64,000 nt of DNA from Cutibacterium sp. (GCF_030525615.1 NZ_JAUNEJ010000003.1:168711-232710), one strand, 5' to 3'; numbered from the stretch's first letter, positions 33,764 to 43,296 are shown. Notes: generated by a model not told the origin, from the letters alone. A program made the numbers and translations.

Positions 33764-34384
33764 ATGACCAACGACAAACCCGCTTTGCGCTACCGCACCA
33801 TTGACATCGTGACCCCTGTGATGATCGCGGTGGCTTTCGGGGTCATCTTCCTTGGCTACAGCGCGCTCTATAGCCTTCTCAAGCCGGTGACCTCGTTGTA
33901 CGAGCCGGCAGAGGGCATTCTCGCCGGTATCTGGTTCCTGCCTGCCCTCATTGCTGGCCTTATTGTCCGCAAACCCGGGGCTGCTCTCCTCGCGGAGATC
34001 CTCGCCGCCTCCATCGAGGCTGCTCTCGGTGGTCAATGGGGGGTCGGTACTCTCATTTCGGGTGTCCTTCAGGGGTTGCCGATGGAGTTGTGCTTGCTCG
34101 TCGTCATGTACCGCAAGGCTGGACCGAAGCTTGCTGTCGTCGCTGGTGCCCTTACTGGTGTCGTTGAGGCCGTATACGAGCGCATAGCCTATTACCCGAT
34201 GTTCCGGTTCGGCGACACCGTCATCTACTTCATCCTCATGATTGTGTCCGGTGCTCTGCTCGGCGGTTTGGTGGCCTGGGGCATCGTCCGTGGTTTGGCG
34301 GCCGCCGGTGCCCTCAACCCCTTCGCAGTCTCCCGTGACTTGCGTAAAGCCAAGGGTGCCAAAGCCTCTCGAAACCTGTCATGA
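33764..34384 (+). CDS. ykoE: ECF transporter S component, YkoE family (thiamine precursor uptake)
   Basis: 206 residues with about six membrane segments. The segments around GILAGIWFLPALIAGLIVRKPGA and EILAASIEAALGGQWG carry the YkoE-family patterns. In Bacillus YkoEDC takes up thiamine or its pyrimidine part (HMP) in energy-coupling-factor fashion. Control by a TPP riboswitch and an adjoining ATPase/T-component gene support the same role. ATG at 33764 is preceded by GGAAGGA and is 12 codons inside the longest frame, whose first codons overlap the riboswitch platform. It overlaps the next gene by 4 bp. Confidence 0.88.
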   Translation: MTNDKPALRYRTIDIVTPVMIAVAFGVIFLGYSALYSLLKPVTSLYEPAEGILAGIWFLPALIAGLIVRKPGAALLAEILAASIEAALGGQWGVGTLISGVLQGLPMELCLLVVMYRKAGPKLAVVAGALTGVVEAVYERIAYYPMFRFGDTVIYFILMIVSGALLGGLVAWGIVRGLAAAGALNPFAVSRDLRKAKGAKASRNLS

Positions 34385-36486
34385 CCGACGTCTTGGCTCG
34401 AGGCGATCAGGTCGCCGAGGTCTCCGGTCATCGCGCCGTGTCAGTGGACGTCGAAGGACTGACGGTCGGTGTCCCTGCCCGCGACACCCCTATCCTCGGA
34501 CCCATCGACCTCCACCTGACAGCGGGTGCAAGAGCGCTCGTCACGGGGCCTTCGGGGGCTGGCAAGACAACCCTGTTGCACGCCATCGGCGGTCTGTTGG
34601 ACGAGGAGAGCCACGACCTGACCGGCCATGTGAGCACGTGGGACACCGGCGTCAACATCGGTCTGTTGCAGCAAGAACCGATTCACTCGATCGTCGCCGC
34701 GACCTGTGGCCGTGACATTGCTTTCGGCCCCGAGAACCATCGCGTCCCCCGCCAGCAGATGTGGTCGATCGTGGAGGATTCTCGACGGCGTGCCCGGTTC
34801 ACAATCCCTGTCGACCACTCCACCACGAAGATGTCCGGCGGGCAGATGCAGCGTCTCGTTATCGCTGGCATTTTGGCCACTGACCCGGGCCTTCTCCTCC
34901 TCGACGAGCCGATCTCGATGCTTGACGAGGAATCGGCCACCGCAATCCGCGACGAGGTTGCCCGCATGGCGCACGACCGGACGGTCCTCGTCGTCGATCA
35001 CCACCCCGATCAGTGGCGCGGGATCCTTGACCAGGTTGTCGAACTGACCGATCACGGCACCCTCAAACACATCTGGGACTTCGAGGATTACCTTGATTCG
35101 CGGGAGCCGACCGAAACGCCACGGCACGCCGTTAACGCCGGTGAGACGGTCGCTCGTGCCGTCGCCCTCGATGTGCACCGGCCGCAATGCGACGACGTGT
35201 TGCTTCGTGGGGTCGAAATGTCGGCTCGGCGCGGTTACATCACCGCGTTGTCAGGGCCCAGCGGGGTCGGCAAGTCCACCCTGCTGAGGCTGTTGGCTGG
35301 CCTCGACGCCCCGGCTGACGGCGACCTGACCCTCCCGGAACCTGGACACACCGCCTGGGTACCCCAGAACCCGGAAAACTACCTGGTCGCCCGTACAGCC
35401 GCTGATGAGCTCTTCGCGTCCCCACTGGTTGCTGAGGACGCCGATCTGCGCGGCCTCGTGAAAACCTTCGGCCTGACTCCGATCCTTGATTCCCATCCCA
35501 TGACCTGCTCGGGAGGGGAGAAGAGGCGCCTCGCCATCGCGGCTGCACTCGCCCAAAAACCCGACCTACTCCTGCTCGATGAGCCGACCGTTGGTCTTGA
35601 CGACGACCGTGGCACCAGTGTGCTGGCAGCTATTCGTGCCGCGGCTGATTCTGGGGTCGCTGTCGTCGTGTCCTCTCATGACCCCCAAGTCATTGAGATG
35701 GCCGACGAGGTGGTCGACGTCGCCTCGTATCGCCTCCCGGATCCCGCGCCGGCCCAAAAGCCCCAGGAAAAGTCGGCTTTCCTGACGACGATCAACCCGC
35801 TCGTCGTTCTCCTCATCGCGGTCGCGGGCATTGTCGGGTCCCTCTTCGTGCGGTCCCCGCTCATTGGCGCAATCGGCCTCATCCCCGCCGTTATCATGGC
35901 CCCGATGTGCTCGCGCCGCGTTAAGCCCGTGGTGGTGCGGACAGTTCCGGTCCTCATCGCTGCGGTCATGCTGGTGTGGACGACCCTGCTGCTCCACAAC
36001 GGTTTCACCAGTCCAGCGGTGTGGAGTGAGGCGATCCGTCAGGGGCTGAGGATCCTGGTGTTCGTCCTGCCCGGGGCACTGGCCTCGGCGGCGGTTGACC
36101 CCACCCGTTTTGGTGACGCCTTGGCCCAGCAAACCCCTCTGCCGCAGCGTCCGGTGGTGGCCTCGGTAGCAGGCGTGGTTCGGATGGGGCACCTGGGCGA
36201 CCAGTGGCGCATCCAGTCCGACGTACGTAACTTGCGCGGGATGGGGCCGAAACGCTCCCCGTCCTCGCGTATCAAGTACATGTCTTCGATGACTTTCGCG
36301 ATGGTGCTCTACGCCCTGAGATCATCGGAGGTGCTGAGTCGTGCCATGGATTCTCGTGGCTTTGCGACGGCAACTCAGCGCACCTACGCCGTCGAGTCGC
36401 GCTGGAGAATCCGAGACCTGTGGGGCGTTGCACTCGCTGTCCTCGTCGTGGCAGTCCCAGCTGTTGCGGCGGCTCTCATCGGCTGA
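34381..36486 (+). CDS. ykoDC: ECF transporter with two ATPase domains fused to the T component (YkoD-YkoC fusion)
   Basis: 701 residues in three parts. ATPase 1 (about residues 20-235) has Walker A GPSGAGKTT, signature MSGGQMQR and Walker B LLLLDEPIS. ATPase 2 (about 255-460) has GPSGVGKST, CSGGEKRR and LLLLDEPTVG. The remaining 230 residues hold several hydrophobic segments starting INPLVVLLIAVAGIVG, and a cytoplasmic part with ARG-like loops (RSSEVLSRAMDSRGF), as in EcfT/YkoC. In Bacillus the T component is a separate protein, so this is a fusion. It energises uptake through YkoE and is coupled to it by an ATGA overlap under the TPP riboswitch. Confidence 0.88.
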   Translation: MTDVLARGDQVAEVSGHRAVSVDVEGLTVGVPARDTPILGPIDLHLTAGARALVTGPSGAGKTTLLHAIGGLLDEESHDLTGHVSTWDTGVNIGLLQQEPIHSIVAATCGRDIAFGPENHRVPRQQMWSIVEDSRRRARFTIPVDHSTTKMSGGQMQRLVIAGILATDPGLLLLDEPISMLDEESATAIRDEVARMAHDRTVLVVDHHPDQWRGILDQVVELTDHGTLKHIWDFEDYLDSREPTETPRHAVNAGETVARAVALDVHRPQCDDVLLRGVEMSARRGYITALSGPSGVGKSTLLRLLAGLDAPADGDLTLPEPGHTAWVPQNPENYLVARTAADELFASPLVAEDADLRGLVKTFGLTPILDSHPMTCSGGEKRRLAIAAALAQKPDLLLLDEPTVGLDDDRGTSVLAAIRAAADSGVAVVVSSHDPQVIEMADEVVDVASYRLPDPAPAQKPQEKSAFLTTINPLVVLLIAVAGIVGSLFVRSPLIGAIGLIPAVIMAPMCSRRVKPVVVRTVPVLIAAVMLVWTTLLLHNGFTSPAVWSEAIRQGLRILVFVLPGALASAAVDPTRFGDALAQQTPLPQRPVVASVAGVVRMGHLGDQWRIQSDVRNLRGMGPKRSPSSRIKYMSSMTFAMVLYALRSSEVLSRAMDSRGFATATQRTYAVESRWRIRDLWGVALAVLVVAVPAVAAALIG

Positions 36487-36566
36487 CAGGAAACGGAGCT
36501 GACAGGAAGCAGAACGCGCGATTCACCTCAGCCACTCGGTCCAGGTCAGGGGGTACAGACTCGAGG

Positions 36567-37742
36567 TCAGCGGTACAGGGCCTTGTCCAGCACTGTCTCG
36601 AGTTTGTCGACCGACGTCTGCAGTGAGTATTTCTTCGTCATGAGTTCTCGAGCGCGCTCGTGCCAACGTTTCATGGTGGCCTCGTCGGCGTCACGCACTC
36701 GCTGAATACCAGCGACGAGTTCATTCGGGTCAACGCAGGCCCCTACCTCGTCGTCGCTGATGACGTCGCGGATCGGCACCTTGGCATTCGAGACGACGGC
36801 CAGCCCGGCAGCCATGTAGTCGTAGAGCTTGTTGGGACTCATGCCCTTGTCAAAGACCGACTGCGGGGAGACGGTATGCAGACCGACGTCGCAGGCCGAC
36901 AGAATGCGCACCAGCTCGGACTTGGGCACCTGGTCGTGGAACGTGACGTTCGTCAAGCCCAACTTCTTAACCTCGTCGATGGCCCATTGCTTGCGCGCAC
37001 CAGCGCCGACGAGCAAGAAGTTGACGTCAGGCAGACGACGGGCAGCGTCGACGATGAGGTCCAGGCCGACGTAGTTGGCGTGGGTGCCGGAGAACACCGC
37101 AGTGAATCCCTCGATACCGAACTCCTTGCGCAGGTCCTCGCGGGATTCCTTGACCTCGTACTCGGCCAGGTCGGCACCATTAGGGACGACGGTCACCTTG
37201 TCGACGTTGATTCCGAGTTCGCGGAAGTGATCCTCCCAGCCTTTCGTCACGACGACGATCTGGCGGGCGTGAGCGTAGATGGTCTTCTCCAACCCCTGAA
37301 GTACCTTGTGGAGGGCCGATCCTTCCTTAAGGGCTCCGCCAGAAATCAGGGATTCTGGCCACAGGTCGCGCACTTCGACGACGAAAGGCTTGCGACGCAG
37401 AGCTGCGACGACCATGCCAGCGGCAGGGGCCAAGATCTGCGGGGAGGAGGCGAAGATGACGTCGGCTGGGCGCACCAGAGCGCGGGCACCGGCCCCGGCG
37501 GCGAATGCGATCCAGCCGAGAACACGTTTGGCCCCGTTCCCCTGGTACTGCGGGATCGGGACCAAGGTGTAGCGCGGGTCGTCGACGGTCATCCGCTCCC
37601 CGGAGGTGTGGTTGATGTTGGCGGCATAGAAGTGAGGCCGCCAGCCACGCAGCCGCGAAAACATATCGAAGTTGCGGGTGATACCACCCGACCCGGGCGG
37701 GAAGGCGTAGTGGTTGATGACACTGACCTTGCGTTGCGGCAT
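36567..37742 (-). CDS. GT4 glycosyltransferase, WbuB/Fuc-NAc-transferase-like
   Basis: 391 residues. It opens VSVINHYAFPPGSGGITRNF and has VEVRDLWPESLISGGAL, a motif shared by the WbuB/WcaI-like branch of GT4. VVPNGADLAEYEV and FSGTHANYVGLDLIVDA follow. The donor site includes KGMSPNKLYDYMAAGLAVV. It would transfer an N-acetylated deoxy or amino sugar in polysaccharide synthesis. It lies about 10 kb outside the main glycan locus and is convergent with the ykoDC gene, 80 bp away. It may still serve the same polymer; that is inference. Confidence 0.82.
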   Translation of the reverse strand: MPQRKVSVINHYAFPPGSGGITRNFDMFSRLRGWRPHFYAANINHTSGERMTVDDPRYTLVPIPQYQGNGAKRVLGWIAFAAGAGARALVRPADVIFASSPQILAPAAGMVVAALRRKPFVVEVRDLWPESLISGGALKEGSALHKVLQGLEKTIYAHARQIVVVTKGWEDHFRELGINVDKVTVVPNGADLAEYEVKESREDLRKEFGIEGFTAVFSGTHANYVGLDLIVDAARRLPDVNFLLVGAGARKQWAIDEVKKLGLTNVTFHDQVPKSELVRILSACDVGLHTVSPQSVFDKGMSPNKLYDYMAAGLAVVSNAKVPIRDVISDDEVGACVDPNELVAGIQRVRDADEATMKRWHERARELMTKKYSLQTSVDKLETVLDKALYR

Positions 37743-37818
37743 CTTTCCTCCTGGGTCGGGACGCTAACTAACCCTACCGTGCTGCTTGCGGGCGGCACTG
37801 CGACGGCAGCTGGGCCGA

Positions 37819-38238
37819 TCAGTCCTCCCGGGTACCTTCCAAGGCCAGCCCCACCAGGATGGGCTGGAAGAGCAAACGGATCGCACGTTTGCGGTCGTCG
37901 TCGAGGCCGAACCCATCCTTGCGCTCGACAAACTGGGCGACGTTGCCGGGGAAAATCGCGGCGAAGAAGGCAGCGGCGCTGCGTCCCCAGAATTTCTTGT
38001 GGCGTCCCGACAGGAGGGCGGTTCCCAAGACAATTTCGGCAACGCCTGACAGCAAGACAACGGTGTCGTCGTCCAAGGGCACCCATTCGGGTACTTGGGC
38101 CTGGAATTCCTTGCGCACGAAGGTGAGATGTCCGATCCCAGCGTAAGTTAGCAGACCCCCGACGCCGAGGCGGCTGAGGGTGCGCAGTGGATGGCGCTTC
38201 GGTGGCGTAGGGGCGTTGAAGTGGGATGGGTGGGACAT
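37819..38238 (-). CDS. DoxX family membrane protein
   Basis: 139 residues with four predicted membrane segments. The sequence GVGGLLTYAGIGHLTFVRKEF, followed by LLSGVAEIVLGTALLSGR and FPGNVAQFVERKDGF, is the pattern of DoxX-like (DUF4267/DoxX) proteins. Their function is poorly known; some take part in redox or membrane homeostasis. It is followed by a GT4 gene in the same direction, 76 bp away. The 410-bp upstream gap (38239-38649) holds repeat copy 3 and the terminator of the PFOR unit. Confidence 0.75.
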   Translation of the reverse strand: MSHPSHFNAPTPPKRHPLRTLSRLGVGGLLTYAGIGHLTFVRKEFQAQVPEWVPLDDDTVVLLSGVAEIVLGTALLSGRHKKFWGRSAAAFFAAIFPGNVAQFVERKDGFGLDDDRKRAIRLLFQPILVGLALEGTRED

Positions 38239-38378
38239 GGAATCCTCCTGACAAGCGGAAGTGGTACCTCACCGATGGTAACGCGTGGACATTGGGGTTC
38301 CTTGTGACCGACGGTTCGGCCTCGGCGGCAAGGTGGGCAGACTCAATCATCCGGGTACCGGCCACCAGTGCTGCCGCG

Positions 38379-38453
38379 GTGGAATTTCGGTTGGTGAGCG
38401 ATGGGGTTGCGACGGAGGATGGCAGCTGGCCCTTTCATGACCCCGATTGCCAC
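38379..38453 (+). repeat. 75-bp dispersed intergenic element, copy 3
   Basis: Begins GTGGAATTTCGGTTGGTG and ends ATGACCCCGATTGCCAC, exactly 75 bp, with GATGGCA at the same offset as in copies 1 and 2. The flank continues ACGGGGTTGG. It lies upstream of the DoxX gene in the gap that ends with the PFOR-unit terminator. The stretch 38454-38590 is purine-rich (GGGAGG runs) and shows nothing else. Confidence 0.7.
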
Positions 38454-38595
38454 ACGGGGTTGGGAGGAGACCGAGTGGGGGAGGCGATGGGGAAGGGACC
38501 GGGGGGAGGCGATGGGGTCCAGGAGGAGAATCAGAGGCGGCCTAGGAGGATGGGGGCCAGGACCTGAGACGGAGGTGGGTGCCCTGAAGCGACAT

Positions 38596-38632
38596 AAAAC
38601 GAGGGGCCGGCGGTTACTGCCACCAGCCCCTC
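38596..38632 (-). terminator. Rho-independent terminator of the PFOR unit
   Basis: On the minus strand GAGGGGC pairs with GCCCCTC and the stem continues through TGGTGG/CCGCCG with T-G pairs around the loop CAGTAA. GTTTTATG follows. It lies about 18 bp after the stop of the DHOD-like gene. Confidence 0.78.
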
Positions 38633-38649
38633 AGCCGTGAATTCGTCGA

Positions 38650-39657
38650 TCAGGATCCGTAGGTCGTCTTGGCCTTCTCGAGGGCCGCGACGTAACCGTT
38701 GCGCTCGTACTCCGAGGTCGAGGCGTCGGCGGGAATAGCGAGCATACCGCGCAGCTTGTCGAGGTCGACTTCCTTGCGCTGCAAGTAGGACTCCAGCCCC
38801 TTCTGCAGCTCGGCTGCGTAATCGGCACCGTGGCGTATGAGCGCCGAGGTGGTCATAACGACGTCAGCTCCGGCAAGCAGGTACTTGACGACATCGTCGG
38901 CGGTCTCAACACCCGAGGACGCAGCCAGCGAGGCGTCGATACGACCGGACAGGGCCGCAATCCACGTCAGTGGCAGACGAGCGTCGGCTGGCGAGGACAG
39001 CCACACGCCGGGTTCGACCTGCATCTTCTCGATCTCGATGTCGGGCTGCAGGAACCGGTTGAACAGCACCAAAGCATCGGCCCCCGCAGCGTCCAGACGA
39101 GTGGCCATGTTGCCCAAGGCCGAGAAGAACGGCGAGAGCTTGACAGCTACCGGTACGGTCACAGCATCCTTGACGGCCTGGACAATTTCGACGTGACGGT
39201 CCTCGACCTCCTGGGAGGACTGCTCGAGGTCACCAGGGACCATGTAGATGTTGCACTCGATACCAGCGGCACCGGCGTCTTCCATCCGCTTGGCGGTCTC
39301 GACCCAACCGCCGTTCGTCGCGCCGTTGAGCGAGGCGATGACGGGGATGTCGACGGCCTTGGCGCTGGCTTCCAGGTGGCTGAGGTAGCGATCAGTGATA
39401 CCGCCTTCGTCGCTGGGGATAGTCGGGAAGAAGCTCAGGGACTCAGCGAATGAGTCCATGTACTCCAACTCGATCTCAGCCTGGCGGGCCTCCTCGTGCC
39501 TCACCTGCTCTTCGAACAGGGAGTACATGACGATGGCTCCGACCCCGGCGTCTGCAAGGGCTTTAACCCCGTCGACCTTCTGCTGAATGGGGCCGGCGGA
39601 GGCCACCAGTGGCGACCTCAGGGTAAGCCCCATGTACCTGGTGTGAAGATCACTCAT
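38650..39657 (-). CDS. Dihydroorotate dehydrogenase-like flavoprotein
   Basis: 335 residues of TIM-barrel fold. It starts TRYMGLTLRSPLVASAGP, with IASLNGATNGGWVETAKRM, GIECNIYMVP, VAVKLSPFFSALGNMA and a final VVMTTSALIRHG. These are class 1 DHOD/PreA-like FMN-site features. There is only one cysteine (in IECN) and no ferredoxin-like cluster motif. Similar proteins are often annotated as DHOD-like next to nifJ genes in anaerobes; the substrate is unknown. It follows PFOR by 24 bp in the same direction. A role in moving reducing power between pyruvate oxidation and pyrimidine or another pathway is speculative. Confidence 0.75.
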   Translation of the reverse strand: MSDLHTRYMGLTLRSPLVASAGPIQQKVDGVKALADAGVGAIVMYSLFEEQVRHEEARQAEIELEYMDSFAESLSFFPTIPSDEGGITDRYLSHLEASAKAVDIPVIASLNGATNGGWVETAKRMEDAGAAGIECNIYMVPGDLEQSSQEVEDRHVEIVQAVKDAVTVPVAVKLSPFFSALGNMATRLDAAGADALVLFNRFLQPDIEIEKMQVEPGVWLSSPADARLPLTWIAALSGRIDASLAASSGVETADDVVKYLLAGADVVMTTSALIRHGADYAAELQKGLESYLQRKEVDLDKLRGMLAIPADASTSEYERNGYVAALEKAKTTYGS

Positions 39658-39681
39658 AAAACGTCATTCCTTCGTGGACTG

Positions 39682-42600
39682 TCAGGCGCGGTTGGATGAA
39701 GCGGCGAACTTGGACATCAAGGCATCGACGGCGAAGTCTTCGGCGGGACGCGAGGCCATCTCGGCGTATTCGGCATACCGCCGCTCCACCTGACGCTGAC
39801 CCAGATCCAGCATACGTTCTGCCTCTTCCGGGTGAGCCTTAGCCAGCCTCCGGTAGCGCAGCTCCAGCTTGGTGTAGTCGCGCCACGTCTTGTCTGGCTT
39901 GGGAGAGTCGAGCAGGAACGGGTTGCGCCCCTCATCGGCCAGCACCGGGTTGTACCTCATCAGCGGCCAGTGTCCACAGTGGACGGCCTTGTACTGCTGA
40001 TCGAGACCGTTGCGCAGGTCGTAACCGTGGGCGATGCAATGGCTGTAGGCGATGATGAGGCTCGGGCCAGGGTACGCCTCGGCCTCGCGGAACGCCCGCA
40101 GGGTCTGCTGTGGATCGGCTCCCAGAGCCACCCGAGCCACGTACACAGAACCGTAGGCAATGGCCTGCAGAGCCATGTCCTTCTTGGCGGTTGGTTTACC
40201 AGCGGACGCGAACTTCGCGACGGCACCCAACGGAGTCGACTTCGATGCCTGACCACCGGTGTTGGAGTACACCTCGGTGTCGAGCACAAGGACGTTGACG
40301 TCGCGTCCGGAGGCGAGCACGTGGTCGACGCCGCCCGAACCGATGTCGTAGGCCCAACCATCACCACCGATAATCCACACCGAACGGCGCAGCAGGTGGT
40401 CGGCGACGCTCATGAGGTCACGCACCGCCGGGGTCTGCTCCATGTCGGCGAGCTTGGCCTGTAGTTGCTTGACGCGGTGCTGCTGACGCTGCAGGTCGTG
40501 CTCGGTCAGCTGCGGGGCGTGCAGCAGATCATCGACGAACTCCGGGTCGAGCTGATCGGCGACTTCCTGAAGACGACGCTTGGCCAGGTCGGTCTGGACG
40601 TTGGCAGCCATTCGCATACCCAGCCCGAACTCGGCGTTGTCCTCGAACAGAGAGTTCGACCATGCCGGTCCGCGACCTTGAGCGTTCTTGCCCCACGGAG
40701 TCGTCGGCAGGTTGCCGCCGTAGATTGAGGAGCAGCCGGTTGCGTTGGCCACCTCAGCGCGGTCACCGAAGAGCTGGGTGATGAGCTTGACGTACGGCGT
40801 CTCACCACAGCCGGTGCAGGCTCCCGAGAACTCGAAGAGTGGCTCCAAGAACTGGGTGCCTCGCACGGTGGCGAAGTCAACGCGGGAGCGGTCGTTGACC
40901 GGGATGGTCTCGAAGAACTTCACGTTCTCACGCTGGACGGTCTTGTCGAGGTGCTCCTCGAGGTTGATGGCCTTGCGGTCGGGCTCGCCGACCGGGTGGG
41001 CCGGGCAAGCTTCGACGCACAGCCCACAGCCGGTGCACTGGTCGGGGACGATCTGCAGGGTGTAGCGGGACTCCGGCAGGCCGGCGGCGTTGAGCTCGGC
41101 TGACTGGAAGGATTCCGGGGCACCCTCAAGCTGCGACTGTGGATAGTACTTGGCGCGGATGACACCGTGCGGGCAAACGAAGGAGCAGTTACCGCACTGG
41201 ATACAGGCCTTGGGTTCCCAAGTGGCGATGACGTCGGACAGTGTGCGCTGCTCGTACTTCGTGGTTCCGGCGGGGTAGGTGCCGTCGTCTGGCACAGCCG
41301 AAACAGGCAGCAGGTCGCCGAATCCCTCGATCATCCGGGCGGTGACATCCTTGACGAACTTCGGAGAGTCCTCGCGCACCGCAGGAATGAGGCTGTGGTT
41401 GGCGGTCATATGGTCTGGCACCTTGACCTGGTGCAGATGTTCCAGCGAGGCGTCGACGGCTGCGAAGTTCATGTCGACGATCTTCTGGGACTTCTTGCCG
41501 TAGGTCTTCTGGATCGAATCCTTGATTCTGACGATCGCCTCATCCTTGGGCAATACGCCAGAGATTGCGAAGAAGCAGGTCTGCAGGATGGTGTTGGTGC
41601 GGTTGCGCAGACCCACCTTGCGGGCCACGGACAGCGCGTCGATGGTCCACAGATCGAGGTGCTTGTCGAGAATCTGACGCTGCATGGTGTCAGGAAGCTT
41701 GTCCCACACCTCGTCGGGTCCGTAGGGGGAGTTCACCAGGACGGTGGTCCCCTCCCGAGCCATCGTCAGCACGTCCATAGACTCCAAGATTCCCCAGGCG
41801 TGGATACCAATGAATCCTGCCTGGCTGACGAGGTAGGGAGCCTCAATCGGGTCGGGGCCGAAGCGTAGGTGAGAGGTCGTCTTCGATCCGGATTTCTTGG
41901 AGTCGTAGACGAAGTAGCCCTGGGCGTAGGTGTTCGGGTCCGCGCCGAGGATTTTGATGGTGTTCTTGTTGGCACCGACGGTACCGTCAGAACCCATGCC
42001 GTAGAACACCGCGCGGATGGTCTTGGGATCTTCGATGTCGAGGGGCTCCCACGGCAGTGACAGGCCGGTCACGTCGTCATCGATACCGATGGTGAAGCGG
42101 GGACGGGGACGCTCCAGCTCCAGCTCGGCGGCGATACCGGCAACCATGCCGGGGGTGAACTCCTTCGAGGAAATGCCGTAGCGACCACCCGAAACGAGAG
42201 GCATATTGTTGCGTGTGCCGCGTGAGTAGGCCTCTGACAAGGAGGTCAGGACGTCGAGGAAGAGCGGCTCGCCGTTGGAGCCGGGCTCCTTGGTGCGGTC
42301 CAAGACGGCGACCGTGCGGGCCGTTTCCGGGATGGCCTTGACGACCTCGGCAGCCGGGAAGGGACGGAACAGGTGCAGCTCGACCAGACCGAGCTTGTGC
42401 CCCTGGCTGTTGAGGTAGTCGATGGTGTGCTCGATGGTGCGGGCACCGGAACCCATGCACACCATGACCTCGGTGGCCTCGGGATCGCCGTGGTATTCGA
42501 CGAGGTGGTACTGACGACCGACAACCTGGGCGAACTCATCCATGAGGGACTGGACGATCCCCGGTACTTTCTCGTAGTACTTGTTCGCAGCCTCACGGGC

Positions 42601-43296
42601 CTGGAAGTGGATGTCCGGGTTCTGAGCGGTGCCTCGGATAAACGGGTGAGCCGGAGACAGCGCGCGCTCCCGGTGGGCGTGAACGAGGTCGTCAGTGATG
42701 AAGTGACGAATGTCGTCGTCAGACAACATCTCGAGAACGTTGAGTTCATGGGAGGTGCGGAAGCCCTCGAAGAAATGCATGAACGGTACCCGAGAGTGCA
42801 TGGTCGCAGCCTGGCTGATGAGTGCTAGGTCGTGGCATTCCTGCACCGTCGAGGAGCACAGCATGGCGAATCCGGTCTGACGACAGGCCATGACGTCCTG
42901 GTGGTCACCGAAGATCGACAGGCCTTGGGCGGCCAGCGATCGGGCAGCCACATGGAAGACCGTGCTGGTGAGCTCACCGGCGATCTTGTACATATTCGGG
43001 ATCATGAGGAGCAGGCCCTGAGAGGCCGTGAAAGTGGTGCTCAGGGCACCACCCTGCAGAGCGCCGTGCATGGCGCCGGCGGCACCTCCCTCGGACTGCA
43101 TCTCCACGACGGTGGGGACGTCACCCCAGATGTTCTTCCGTCCGGCAGCGGACCACTCGTCGGCGGTCTCGGCCATCGGGGAGGACGGGGTAATTGGGTA
43201 GATAGAGCACAGTTCGTTGCAGCGATAGGCGACCGAGGCGGCGGCGGTGTTGCCGTCGGCAATGGTGCGGACGCGGGAGTCGGAGCTAGTTGCCAT
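39682..43296 (-). CDS. nifJ: Pyruvate:ferredoxin (flavodoxin) oxidoreductase
   Basis: 1204 residues, a single-chain enzyme. The N-terminal pyruvate domain has IYPITPSSPMAE near residue 33. The two 4Fe-4S motifs are CIQCGNCSFVCP (first Cys 698) and CTGCGLCVEACP (first Cys 754). The TPP domain contains IIGGDGWAYDIGSGG and DTEVYSNTGGQASKSTPLG, preceded by FSGACTGCGETPYV with the proximal-cluster cysteines. It converts pyruvate and CoA to acetyl-CoA, CO2 and reduced ferredoxin. It lies between a GltD-like Fe-S flavoprotein and a DHOD-like protein in one unit with gaps of 15 and 24 bp. Lactate oxidation genes nearby supply pyruvate. Confidence 0.96.
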   Translation of the reverse strand: MATSSDSRVRTIADGNTAAASVAYRCNELCSIYPITPSSPMAETADEWSAAGRKNIWGDVPTVVEMQSEGGAAGAMHGALQGGALSTTFTASQGLLLMIPNMYKIAGELTSTVFHVAARSLAAQGLSIFGDHQDVMACRQTGFAMLCSSTVQECHDLALISQAATMHSRVPFMHFFEGFRTSHELNVLEMLSDDDIRHFITDDLVHAHRERALSPAHPFIRGTAQNPDIHFQAREAANKYYEKVPGIVQSLMDEFAQVVGRQYHLVEYHGDPEATEVMVCMGSGARTIEHTIDYLNSQGHKLGLVELHLFRPFPAAEVVKAIPETARTVAVLDRTKEPGSNGEPLFLDVLTSLSEAYSRGTRNNMPLVSGGRYGISSKEFTPGMVAGIAAELELERPRPRFTIGIDDDVTGLSLPWEPLDIEDPKTIRAVFYGMGSDGTVGANKNTIKILGADPNTYAQGYFVYDSKKSGSKTTSHLRFGPDPIEAPYLVSQAGFIGIHAWGILESMDVLTMAREGTTVLVNSPYGPDEVWDKLPDTMQRQILDKHLDLWTIDALSVARKVGLRNRTNTILQTCFFAISGVLPKDEAIVRIKDSIQKTYGKKSQKIVDMNFAAVDASLEHLHQVKVPDHMTANHSLIPAVREDSPKFVKDVTARMIEGFGDLLPVSAVPDDGTYPAGTTKYEQRTLSDVIATWEPKACIQCGNCSFVCPHGVIRAKYYPQSQLEGAPESFQSAELNAAGLPESRYTLQIVPDQCTGCGLCVEACPAHPVGEPDRKAINLEEHLDKTVQRENVKFFETIPVNDRSRVDFATVRGTQFLEPLFEFSGACTGCGETPYVKLITQLFGDRAEVANATGCSSIYGGNLPTTPWGKNAQGRGPAWSNSLFEDNAEFGLGMRMAANVQTDLAKRRLQEVADQLDPEFVDDLLHAPQLTEHDLQRQQHRVKQLQAKLADMEQTPAVRDLMSVADHLLRRSVWIIGGDGWAYDIGSGGVDHVLASGRDVNVLVLDTEVYSNTGGQASKSTPLGAVAKFASAGKPTAKKDMALQAIAYGSVYVARVALGADPQQTLRAFREAEAYPGPSLIIAYSHCIAHGYDLRNGLDQQYKAVHCGHWPLMRYNPVLADEGRNPFLLDSPKPDKTWRDYTKLELRYRRLAKAHPEEAERMLDLGQRQVERRYAEYAEMASRPAEDFAVDALMSKFAASSNRA

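Noticed and set aside
36660..38126. A 488-codon open frame antisense to the GT4 gene and across the DoxX gene
   Set aside because: Both minus-strand genes have family motifs; the plus-strand frame has none and lacks a ribosome site.
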